Part shown: piece after piece, positions 43,302 through 53,027 of the stretch
How the letters are laid out: each line of letters begins with the position of its first letter
Numbering within the stretch: the stretch's first letter is position 1
Origin: Rhypophila decipiens
Lineage: Eukaryota > Ascomycota > Sordariomycetes > Sordariales > Naviculisporaceae
DNA length: 59,809 nt
Assembly (NCBI GenBank): GCA_033297075.1
Contig: MU858264.1
Coordinates: 1-59,809, forward strand
Direction: 5' to 3'
Program-made: the position numbers and the translations under genes
Notes under the pieces: generated by a model
Database searches by the model: none
The model's input: the letters and a program-made list of their open reading frames with translations, nothing else
What the model was told of the DNA's origin: nothing

Positions 43302-44570
43302 ACGACGACGATTGTTGATATCGTCAATCGATATCGGCCAAACGTCAGTCTGTTTCAAGATGTCTAGAAAGATATCCACCAAAACCCGGAACTTTCACGC
43401 CAAGAGCAACAAACTGCCCACATTGCAGCGGATCACCTCAGATCCCTGAACTTCTCTGTATACGAGGGAATTGGAGGTTACGGCGTCGTTGGTATCCTCG
43501 AGAATGGTCCAGGGCCTACCGTACTGCTTAGGGCCGAGCTCGATGCTCTGCCGATTTTGGAAAAGACAGGCCTGCCCTAGGCGAGTGAGAAGAAAATGGT
43601 CGACACGGATGGAGAAGAGAAGCCCGTCATGCACGCCTGCGGTCACGACATGCACATTGCAGCGCTCATGGGCGCAGCTTCCTTGCTCAAAGCAGCCACA
43701 CCTCACTGGCAAGGTCGTCTCCTTGCTGTTTTCCAACCCAACGAAGAAAGAGGTGGCGGCGCCAGGGCCATGGTTGAGGATGGACTCTATAAGGTTGTTC
43801 CTCTGCCTGATGTCGTTCTAGGCCAGCACCTCGTCAAGAACAAAGCGGGCACACTCCAAATTGGGCCCGGGTATGTGTTAGCAGGTAAAAGGACATTCAA
43901 GGTCACCATCTACGGAAGAGGAGGCCATTCGAGCTCACCACAAGAGTGTATCGATCCAGTCGTTATCGCTTGCGCCGTGGTGATGAGGCTTCAGACCATT
44001 GTAAGCCGTGAGATTGACCCACAAGAGACGACGGTGGTCACCTGTGGCAGTTTTCACGCCGGTTACTCACCAAACGCTATTCCCGATCAAGCACAGTTGA
44101 CGGTCGATGTCAGAGGATACTCCACAGAAGTCCTTGACAAGATCACTGGCAAGAAAGCAGTCCGGCGAGTTACCGTGGCGGAATGCGCGGCGTCTGGAGC
44201 CGTGGAAGACCCGACGATTGAGGAGATTGAGCACGTTACGCCACTGCACAACGACGCAGGCACCGTGGGACCGCTTAAAGAGCAGTTAAATGCTCTTCTG
44301 GGGGGTGATGCAATCCAGCCCATGGTTCCAGACATGGCCAGCGACGACTTTTCGATCCTCGCTCCGGATGGTATCCCCTACGCCTACTGGACACTCGGGA
44401 GCACACCGTTGGATGTCTGGGATCGATATGAGTCGGAGGGGAGATTGAATGAGCTCCCTGACACCCACTCGCCGCTTTTCGCCCCGGCTATTGAGCCAAC
44501 GCTCAGAATTGGCATTGATACACTAGCGACAGCCGCTCTGGCATTTCTGCGTCTACGGGACTCGGAATAA
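43302..44570 (+). pseudogene. M20D amidohydrolase/peptidase, two in-frame TAG codons
   Basis: Homologous to zinc-dependent M20D amidohydrolases (aminoacylase/IAA-amino-acid hydrolase relatives) over about 420 codons in a single frame. Catalytic features remain: AELDALPILEKTG, MHACGHDMHIAAL (zinc ligands), VVFQPNEE-like VFQPNEERGGG, GQHLVKN and RGGHSSSPQ, plus SDDFSILAPDGIP near the end. Two TAG stops interrupt it, at 43365-43367 (before KDIHQNPELS) and at 43578-43580 (after KTGLP); in the family both positions usually hold an aromatic residue. No ATG begins the frame: upstream of VDIVNRYRPN there is ACG (43302) where ATG would be expected. Apart from these, no indel was found. Likely a young pseudogene; TAG read-through or A-to-I editing of UAG is an alternative. 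No introns were identified. Confidence 0.82.
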
Positions 44571-44814
44571 GCGCTGGGCTGTACAGCTTCTTGAACAGAA
44601 GGATCTCTCTCTGGCTTTGAGAATAGAGATAAAGCGACACGGAGGGAAGTTTAAGAAAGCATAATTTCAGTATGTAGGTTTCCATTATTAATTAACAGTG
44701 AATTCACTCCTTGATTTGTGACTATATAAAGACTCACTACAATAAATGTGCTGAGCTTCTTCGGACGAAGTAACAAAAGAAAAGAAGTTGGAATCTCAAA
44801 TAGGATTCTGTGGT
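44571..44814. other. Spacer between M20D pseudogene and tRNA-Leu
   Basis: Short AT-rich spacer, no gene recognised. Confidence 0.4.
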
Positions 44815-44819
44815 AAAAA
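44815..44819 (-). terminator. Pol III terminator of tRNA-Leu
   Basis: TTTTT on the minus strand a few bases beyond the 3' end of the tRNA, a typical RNA polymerase III stop. Confidence 0.6.
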
Positions 44820-44824
44820 GATCG

Positions 44825-44928
44825 TGACAAGAGTGGGATTCGAACCCACGCCCTTTCGGACTGCCAGAGGAGTGGAACCTTAATTCGTATCCTGAAGACA
44901 GCGCCTTAGACCGCTCGGCCATCTTGCC
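44825..44928 (-). tRNA. tRNA-Leu (CAG) with 24-nt intron
   Basis: Reading the minus strand, acceptor GGCAAGA pairs with TCTTGTC with discriminator A; D-arm GCC/GGC; anticodon stem CTGTC/GGCAG; a long variable arm (GTCC GAAA GGGC) as in Leu tRNAs; T-arm GTGGG TTCGAAT CCCAC. The anticodon loop reads TTCAGG then T after removal of a 24-base intron at 44867-44890, which lies directly 3' of position 37, the standard eukaryotic place. Anticodon CAG reads CUG leucine codons. The internal A and B boxes (TGGCCGAGCGG and GGTTCGAATCC) are present. No CCA is encoded, as expected for a nuclear eukaryotic tRNA. Confidence 0.95.
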
Positions 44929-46098
44929 TTGATGATACTGACTTCCGGAAACTTGTCTTAAATATGGATCAACCAAGTTTACCGGCCCAAGCCACACACC
45001 ACTTTCTTCATTGCTGAGTTCCATCTTTTTCTTTCTGTCTTGCACACAATAATTCCAGGTCCCCCATTGCTACTGTTAACCCAAGTATTCAATAAGATGA
45101 TATAAGCAATAGATCGTCTGTTCTTGACAAGTGAGAAGGACCTCTGGGCTGAGTCCAAGTCCGAGGAGGAATGCTCACAAGACACCATCACTGCCACTTG
45201 CTTCCCAGTCGCGTGCTTATTCGTGCAAGGTATTGCGAGCTCGGGTGTCTATACGCTAACAATACGATTAATCTCGTTAAATTCATCATATCACCCGGAC
45301 CACAGTTTCGCACGCCGCAACAGCTGAGAACGGTGATCGAGAAGAAATCTTGTTTTCTTTTACTCTTACAACACACGGCCAGGCCATCGAATACCACCAT
45401 GCTCACGCAAGTCTTGTCAACACGGCACTTGAGAGCCGTGATGACCTGCCGTAATAGCGAAATTGTCTGCCCCTACTGGTAGGCAACATCTGTAAGCCGG
45501 CCCTTGGCCGGGATAGTTTGCCGGGATCGACCATCAGCTTACGGATATAAGAATGGTGTTTCCATCCAGCCACAACAGCCCATTGGTCCAAGGTCCGCAG
45601 CTGAGCTAAGATCCCGAGATATGGAAGCGGACCATGGCACTAAGCCCTGCGGAGGATTCACCTCGCCGGCTTGGCGAGCTTATTGTGACTTGAGTTGGTA
45701 ATATCCTTCTTGGAAATCGGCAAGCCACACGATCCGGTCTCAGAATTAGGGGGAAGCTGTTTCTGGGGTGCATTAAAGACTTGGAGATGCTATTCTCAGC
45801 TACATCATTTGGATGATGTTCACTGCCGACTGACCACTCTGACCATCTCAGCCGAGGATCATCATCACAGCCATAATCAATACGAGAATCAAGACAAACT
45901 CGACAGGCCTCATGACATCCTGACTAGATGAATTGTGTATATAAACTCAAGATCCAGTCCACTCCAATCACTCTAACTTCTTCTCATCATTAACATCTTC
46001 TCAAGCATCATCCATCAACCACAACAGCATCTCGCCATTTACAAAAGTCCAACGACTAAATAACAACCAAAACACAACCAAGGAACCCAACAGCAAAA
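44929..46098. other. Intergenic region upstream of the But2 gene
   Basis: About 1.15 kb without a supported gene. Holds the upstream side of the tRNA and the promoter of the downstream secreted protein gene, including its TATA box. Confidence 0.4.
45938..45945 (+). promoter_or_regulatory. TATA box of the But2-domain protein gene
   Basis: TATATAAA about 155 bases upstream of the ATG at 46099. The intervening leader is pyrimidine- and CA-rich (CAACCACAAC..), a common fungal 5' UTR style. Confidence 0.5.
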
Positions 46099-46581
46099 AT
46101 GCAGCTCCCAACAATCCTCGTCACTCTCCTCGCCGGCTCTGCCTTCGCAGCCCCAGCATCCAAGTCCTCTTCCCCGCGCCAATGCAGCACCATCTGGCCA
46201 AACGAAACAGGCAACTTCGTCCTCTCCAAGTCGGGCCCTCAACTCCCAACCCAAGACATCTCCTTCAACGTCCCCGAAAACTCAGTCGGCCCATGCACCC
46301 TCGTCCTGTCCTTCCCCAAGGGCAAAGGCACCCACGTCTCAGGCGATGTCCGGGCCAGCGTCTACGAGCACACCGGCAGTCTGAGCACTGATATTGGGAG
46401 CCTGGTCGGCACTGTCGAGCTCAAGGGTTCCGAGACGGAAGACACTTTCCGGTATATCAACAGTTTTGCTTGCAAGCCGCTGATGAGCTACAAGTTCCGT
46501 CTTGATGGTGAGCGGGATGGTCGGGTCGAGTTTTTCCAGGGTGAGGGGCAGGGTATTGCTATGACTGTTGGATCATGCTAG
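46099..46581 (+). CDS. Secreted But2 C-terminal-domain protein
   Basis: 160 residues, no intron. A signal peptide (MQLPTILVTLLAGSAFA) is followed by a domain resembling the ubiquitin 3-binding protein But2 C-terminal family, which in filamentous fungi mostly occurs as secreted or cell-surface proteins with no ubiquitin role shown. Recognisable pieces: FNVPENSVGPCTLVLSFPKG, DVRASVYEHTG, LKGSETEDTFRYINSFACKP and SYKFRLDGE. Cysteines lie at residue 29, in the GPCTL strand, in FACKP and as the last residue. The start is preceded by AAAAATG in a good context. Function unknown; possible surface or effector-like role. Confidence 0.85.
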   Translation: MQLPTILVTLLAGSAFAAPASKSSSPRQCSTIWPNETGNFVLSKSGPQLPTQDISFNVPENSVGPCTLVLSFPKGKGTHVSGDVRASVYEHTGSLSTDIGSLVGTVELKGSETEDTFRYINSFACKPLMSYKFRLDGERDGRVEFFQGEGQGIAMTVGSC

Positions 46582-46936
46582 ATCTTGTCTGTTGGGGGTT
46601 TATCCTTTGCGGGGTATATGTAGAACGTCCAAATCTTTGAGAGTGATTTGGTAGTAGATCGGGGTTTGTAAGGCTCGGTTTCTCTCATGTTTTTTTTTGG
46701 ATTTTCAGGCATTTAGTTATACAGGACGGTCTTATTTCAGGGGGCATAACTGCATTGGGATCACTGGGAGCATTTGTCACTGCATTAAGCATTCATATCA
46801 CGGCGTTTTGTCAATTGGCTCGACGGTCTAGATCACTCTAGCCTAAAAGTGTCATTCATTTACCTCTTTGCTGTAACGGGCCGTGAACTACTTCCATCTG
46901 ACCATAACCTTCCAGAACACAGACTCGTAGTCTTCA
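46582..46936. other. Intergenic spacer between convergent genes
   Basis: About 350 bases. 46691-46710 contains a T-rich stretch (TTTTTTTTGGATTTTC) plausible as 3' UTR signal space. Nothing else recognised. Confidence 0.35.
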
Positions 46937-47556
46937 TCAAAGTTTCCCCTCAGCAACCAGCCGCCGGATCGTCTCGATGCTCGACTCGACTGCCATCTTT
47001 GCCGTCTGTTTATTCAGACTGTTAACCACGGTCATGGGCACTCGCCTCCATCAAGTACAGCCAGAAATCTGGGACTCGAAACCAGCAAGGTAGGTGGGGA
47101 AAAACTCACAGTCTTATGCTTGACCTTCAACGCCGCCGCTTCATCACTTCCCTCCTGGACATCCGGATGTCTCCACTCAAAGACATAAGTCATCCAGAGA
47201 TCTTGTTCCTCCCCGCTAGGACCGTAGGTGACGTAGTTGGCAATCTTGCTGCCATCTTCTTGGTGAAAGTCGACTCTGCAGGGCGGGTACAGCTTGCACA
47301 CCTCCTTGACTACCCGACCGGGATCTCCATTGTTGCCGCGGAACGTCACATTGCGGGTGATGGCTTCGACTTGTTGGTCATTGCCGTTCTCTTTGGCTAT
47401 TTGTTCCTCCAGGACTTCGCATGCTGAGATGAGGGGCACGAATTCCTCTGCGTGTCGGACTTTGCGCTCTAGACCGGCCCAGACTTGGGAGATGGTCAAG
47501 ACGGATTGGCCTTCTCTGTTGATTTGGGCGGTGTAGCCTAGGTTAATGACTGTCAT
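46937..47556 (-). CDS. AtaL-like SRPBCC protein (DUF1857)
   Basis: Two exons, 47110-47556 and 46937-47005 (intron GTGAGT to AACAG at 47006-47109), encode 171 residues. The family (Pfam DUF1857, AtaL-like) is a small START/SRPBCC ligand-binding barrel present in many fungi, sometimes encoded in secondary-metabolite clusters. Visible motifs: NLGYTAQIN at the start, QVWAGLERKVRHAEEFVPLI, CKLYPPCRVDFHQEDGSKIAN, and LWMTYVFEWRHPDV. The splice is required: only then does the protein end in the amphipathic helix VESSIETIRRLVAEGKL, the usual C-terminus; the unspliced version ends with unrelated residues. Ligand and role unknown. It precedes a CorA-like gene on the same strand. Confidence 0.85.
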
Positions 47557-47861
47557 GATTGATGATTTCGTGTTTGCAGGTGAATTTTAGAAACGAAACG
47601 CCAAAGGGAGAGCAAGAACCGGAAAACAAAAATGACGTTGCAAGGGAAGGAACGTACGGAGTATCGGACTCCCACCCTGCCAATCAGCTGACCTGACTGG
47701 ACTTCCCCATCTCGGTGTCACACGGAACGGAGTTAATAATTTGCCAAGGAAGGAAGAACCGGACTGAAAGTGAGACCCGGGTTTAGGACATTTGAGGAGG
47801 AACTTGGTAATGACTAAGACGAATGGCACAGCCATATTGATGGAATACGAAGTTCGGTTAT
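47557..47861. other. Intergenic spacer between two minus-strand genes
   Basis: About 305 bases forming the 3' flank of the CorA-like gene and the promoter region of the AtaL-like gene. No gene recognised. Confidence 0.35.
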
Positions 47862-50169
47862 CTAGACCTCACCCAACGCTCCCGCCCCCATCTTGCCGTC
47901 CTCCGCAGTAGCAACACCATGACTACCACGTGAGCCCCAGCTCCAGCGAGAGGAAGTAACCCCCATCCTCCGAGCCATACTACGCCGCATACTCAAAAAC
48001 ACATACAGCCAAATCCCGACAGTGACAACCATCATAGGCACCGAGACGGCCGCAAACAGTGAGAACCCGTCGGCGCGGTATTTATACGACTCGCCCGTCT
48101 GTTCCATAACGTTGACCTGGCTGGGGGAATCATTGTTCCAGAGAAAGACTCCTGATTGGAAAAAGGTCTTTTCCAGCGCCCAGAGGATCTGTTAGGGTAT
48201 CAGTTTATTCTCATTCTGGCTCTTATCAAGAATGGAGATGAGGGGAAATCAGAATGAAGGTAAACTTACAGCTACAAAGGTTGCAGGGAGAAATATCATA
48301 GTCACGACAGTAATGACGTGCATGGAAGCTGTCTCGACGCGGGTCTTGTTGGCCATGACTTGCATGTGGTCGGCTGATCGCCGACTGGTCTCTTGGAAGC
48401 GCTGGCTGATGTCTAGTTGGCGGTATTGCAGGATGCCGTCGTACTGTCTCATGTTAGTACGTGAAATCAAGTGTCCAGGAGGTTCAGGTGAACTGACGAG
48501 AGAGTTGCCCTCCGCAAGCAAGACCCCCAAGCACTCAAGCTGTGTCCGTCTTGTCTCGAGCCGCTTAGATAGGGACTTGACTTCCCGTAGGAACTCGCCG
48601 ATGGCATCACCATTCTCTCGACATCCCTCTCTGATATGCCGAAACGTTTGGAGGTCAGAATTCAAGAGCCTCTGGGTAAAGTATTCGTGCATCTCGCCGA
48701 GAACCGAGATATTCAGCGTCAGTGTCAGAATAGCCCTCCGAATTCTATCACTAAAGGTGTATAGCGTCTGCACGTCGCTGAAGCGGAACTTGTTCAGGAC
48801 TTCGCGGGTGTCTACTAGATGGCCTTCCTCGCTGCTTCTGCTACTGGCGTTGTCATCTACCACGAATAGACCGCCCGTGGCGGGAGCAGCAGGAGCACCT
48901 TCCGCGTCCTTCTCAGGATCGGTGACCTTTGGCTTTATTGAACTGCCCGTCATGTACCTTAGTAGCGCTCTGTGGGCGCCTTCGATCAGCTCCATGGTGC
49001 TTCGTTTCCGCAATGTCCCAGGTCTGGCGCTGAGGCCTGTGTTTCGCTTGGAATTTGCCTTTGATCCTTGGGCTGTGCCTCCGGGGGTCTTGTTAGATCG
49101 CATTGTACTGTTTCGTCGAGTGTCTCTCAGGGACCTGGGGTAGGTCTTGAGTTTGGAACCGGTGTCTTCTAGGTCATCGTCGATGGGGGCGCTACGAGCC
49201 ATTTCGAGGGGGCCCCGGATGCCGTCCTCGATGTCGTTGATGAAGTCCCGCCAGCTTTCATCACACCACGCAAAGTAGACCATGTGAGTTGCCAGAGATG
49301 CCACAAAGCAGTCTGCGACTTCTATCTTGTTCATGGTACTATTGGGCGATGGGAGGTCAAGATACGGAGAACTCCGCTTGATCCGCTTGTTGAACTCATC
49401 ATTGCCTTTGATGGTGCACCAGAAGGATTTGCCCGTCTCAGTATCGAAGGATTGATAAACTGCTGCTTGCCTGATTTGCCATTTCCAGCCCTTGTTCTTC
49501 TTGGCTTCTGGGGCCCGGAGCAGGTACGACATGTTGATCTCGCGACCTGATCGATTCAGTTTGGGGACTGCGACCAGCTTGTCCTCGCGGACTGTCAGAG
49601 TGTCAAATGAGTTGAAGTTCATAAGGCAGAGATCTTTAGGATCATCTTGGTCACCAAAGGTGTGGATGGCATCGAGGAAGGAGGGCTCTACCTGGTGGTA
49701 GGTGAAGAGGGATTTGAGCAGGTCAGGGTGACAGTTGACCGGAGAGCGAGAATCATCAGATTCAATGAACCTGCAGTGGCCATATTAACATCTTGATTAT
49801 TGAGGCATGTTGTGTTACATACGTATGGCGTATTTGTGGGGCATTTTTTGTCTCGTCGAGATGGGCCTTCATGTCACGAATGGTGCGGAACTCGTGTGAG
49901 CCAAATTCTGGGAGTTGGCCCGCGAAATGTCAGTCAACAGCTTTTGTATGAAGTAAAAATGAGATGCGTTATATCTACTGACTATTTTCTCGTTCTGTTT
50001 CCCAAAACTCAATTTTCTGTTGAGTGTGGTCGAAGAGAGAGTCCTGCTCCCTCTCCAGTCTTTCCCGACGACAGTTCCGCTCATGGTACTCATGGGACTT
50101 GAGTGGGCGAAGATGGGTTTCGGGATAGTCGCCAGATCTTGACCAAACTTGTTCGAATCGATCGTCCAT
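47862..50169 (-). CDS. CorA-like two-TM membrane protein, lacking GMN
   Basis: Five exons: 49983-50169, 49823-49907, 48498-49770, 48270-48443, 47862-48188 (681 residues), all frame-consistent; introns 48444-48497 and 48189-48269 are clearest. The layout fits fungal CorA-like transporters: a large N-terminal cytoplasmic part with FLDAIHTFGD, then a long helical region (RRAILTLTLNISVLGEMHEYF) and two C-terminal helices, VITVVTMIFLPATFVA continuing into ILWALEKTFFQS, and SLFAAVSVPMMVVTVGIWLYVFLSM. Canonical CorA Mg2+ channels need a GMN motif between the helices; here LWNNDSP stands there, so Mg2+ transport is doubtful. In Pezizomycotina such proteins are numerous and often neighbour HET genes. 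A Ser/Arg/Lys-rich linker (RDTRRNSTMRSNK) is present. Start at 50169 (MDDRFEQVW). Confidence 0.87.
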
Positions 50170-53027
50170 TATTGGCTAGGTAACTGTTTAACTATGCAGA
50201 CCCGGGTACTCGTAGTGCAACTGACTTTCTGTACGGTAGTACGCAGTTCTGTCGGTGACGTTGAGACCAGAAGGGACGAATGTTGCGCGAAGACCCCTCG
50301 ATCTTAAACGACTTCCATGTGCGTTTTGGCCACTCAATTCTGCCCTGTCTGCCCTGCAACATGGCACGAAAACTGGCAATTTCCCCTCAGTCCCTCAGCC
50401 TCCGTAGCCCCAGTGCCGCCTGTTGCCGTCGCCCATCGCGTTTCAGGGCAGACCAACCGGTCAAGACAAGGTGGAATTGGCCGGTGTCGTTCTTTCTGGC
50501 GATCTCGTTTGGACAGAGGTCGATATTACTTGTGTCCATTATTTTATGTTTGTTTGTATCCATTTGCCTGATGCCCAAGAAGAAAGGGAATTTGCTGACT
50601 CAGGGCGTTGGGCCCTGGAGGGGGTCCCGAGTCTGGGCTGATTCGTCTCGGCCCGAGTCGCCCGTACTCTCGGGATACATACATTACACCATAAATGTGT
50701 ATTTTCCCATACTTGATCGCTGCTGAGGAGAACAACCAAATTGGATACACTGAGCCAAAAAGATCATATGGGAAGAATACGGTTACTAGTAATATTCTAT
50801 AGTCAAATTTGAGGATGTATACTGCAGGAGAATTACGAGTCCTGAGGGTTTACACTCTGAATAGGTCGACAAGCATGTTCAAAAATACGGTGTGGCGTAC
50901 GGAGTATGGAAATGCGCTGTGCTTTGTACTGTAACAGCCCTCCGTAACAATGCCCCGCTCTTTGAAGGCACTTTTTGGGACGGACAAACTCAGAACCGCC
51001 ACATCGAAAGTTAGTCGAACAGGAAATTCCGGACAAATTCATTATTGGTATTTCCATAAGTTTTTCATCTTCGAAGTCGGTGAGAAAAAAGAAACAAGGC
51101 TCTTCCATTGCGGCTCCACCTGTTGTGCGGCCCTTTGTGGGCCTTGATCAGCGGCCCGAAGCTGGAACCTTTCAAGCCCAAAAACGTGAAAAGGCTCAGT
51201 TTGAATCGTTACCATACGCCACCCAAAAATGCCTTGCTCGGCAGCATGGCACACCCTGCAGATCCCTAATACGTGTACCCTCCATTCAGCTCCTCCCAAG
51301 TTTCTGCCGGCGGGCTCCAGTCCTCCTTGTTCTTCAGTTCCCTCTTCAACGCCCGCTTGTCTTGCTAAGAATTTTAATGGCGATATCAGCGACCACTCGA
51401 ATTCTCATTTCGCCCTATGGATCTGTGAACCTTACCGTGCTCAGTGGCTCAGGTGCGTAAACATTAAAATCGCCGTCCTTGAGCTAGCAAATGGTGGTTT
51501 TAGTGGGCGAGCGGGTCCAGTGGGGCACAGGTGAGAGCAGGGGCAGGGGGGCAAACCTTGACAATGACCTGGGCACCGCCCAGCTCAAGAGCCGCAGCGA
51601 ACCTCCACGTTACCCAAGCCTCGAGGGCTCTCCGGGTAAAGTTATAACTCTTGATCGTCGTCCAAGTCGGTGCCATTTTCTTCCTAGCAATTTCGGGATT
51701 CGAGGACTGAGATTGTCAGAACAGGAGCTCGGGGCCTTGAAGGCGTGAAGTCCGGCTGGCTCTTCATATACATTCCGCCTTTGCACTTTTCGACGCGCCC
51801 CATGACAATAATGCTGCAACATGCACACATTTTGTGACGCCTCATTTTCTGGTTGTGGCTTGAAAGCAGTGTTACGTTCATGCCCAATTCCTCGCCGACA
51901 TTCGTCGTGATCACTGATTGGAGATGTCATGCATTCTCGGTGTCGGCTGAGCCAATGAGCAGCCGAGTTGGCAAAGTCTCACTGTGGGCAGCCCCATTTG
52001 AAGTGCTGTCGGGCCCGAAAAGCGCTGCCATTTCATTTCTTTTTTGAGGCTCCGGGGCGGGGTTGAATTTATCAGGAAAGCGCTAACTACACAACTTGAC
52101 ACAATCAACCACCCGCGACAGAAGATGCAGGAAGCAGGCAGCCATCGCACCACGGCATTACGGCATCTCGTGAGCCCCTTTTGCGGGAATGAGCACACTG
52201 ACAAACTGCCCCCATTCTCTTGGCCATCATATGTCATATCAGTTCCTGCATCCTGCCGATTGGAACCAGTACGACGTCTACAACTTAGTCAGGAACGACG
52301 CTTTTCCATGACGTCTTGAAGGAGGACAGAGAGACTGGAAACTGACATCTCAGTCCACCCCCGCCCCCGCCTCTACGAGTCCATGGCACCCGAGTCCGGC
52401 CCCGGCAGACGAGCGGCTCAAAACTGTGCTCGACCACCCCTCACGGCAGGAGGGGGGAAAGAGCTGCAGCATGGTGCAAAGCCACACATCCAGCTGGCCT
52501 TCAGTTCAGCACACCTCCTGACGAATGGGAAGACCACAGCTCACCACCGTACCCTGACTCTTTCGGTCAAGATGGTGGCCCAATTGGTGTATTCAGGGCG
52601 ACCCCTGGCGAACGATTTGACACCTTGACACCCCAGGCCCGTTGCCTTTTTATCCCGGAAGCTGCCAGAGACAGCCACCAGAATAGGCTGCCATGACCTT
52701 TCGGTCGCCTTGAAGTGCTAGCGGCTGCCTCCTTTCCTTCCGACATTTGTGTGAGAGACTTGGTCAATCCCCGGCCATTTTTATGCTGTTTGTTCAAAAG
52801 ATCATCAAAGCAGCACATCGGTCGTCAATGTTATGAGACCGGTTTTGGTAGTCCGAACTCCGAGCTTCACAAACTTTCTGGTCAAGACGCGCCTTGTTTG
52901 ACACTAGATTAGCACAACGCACCGAGACATTATAGTCCGCTCCACGATCTATCGTCGCGCCGCTCGGGGCTGGCATTCGGAGCTGCCCAGTCCGATCCCG
53001 CGCTAAATCGCGACGACATTTCAGACC
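50170..53027. other. Gene-poor region of 2.9 kb
   Basis: The longest gap in the window. No domain, splice chain, tRNA or repeat recognised. Open frames at 50280-50726 and 50975-51460 (plus strand, about 150 codons) have no signal or domain. Composition is mixed, without a clear transposon. Confidence 0.4.

Noticed and set aside
43290..43580. Removing the TAG codons by introns
   Set aside because: An intron covering 43578 would delete the conserved ELDALPI motif, and the first would leave no branch site; both stops are therefore taken as real.
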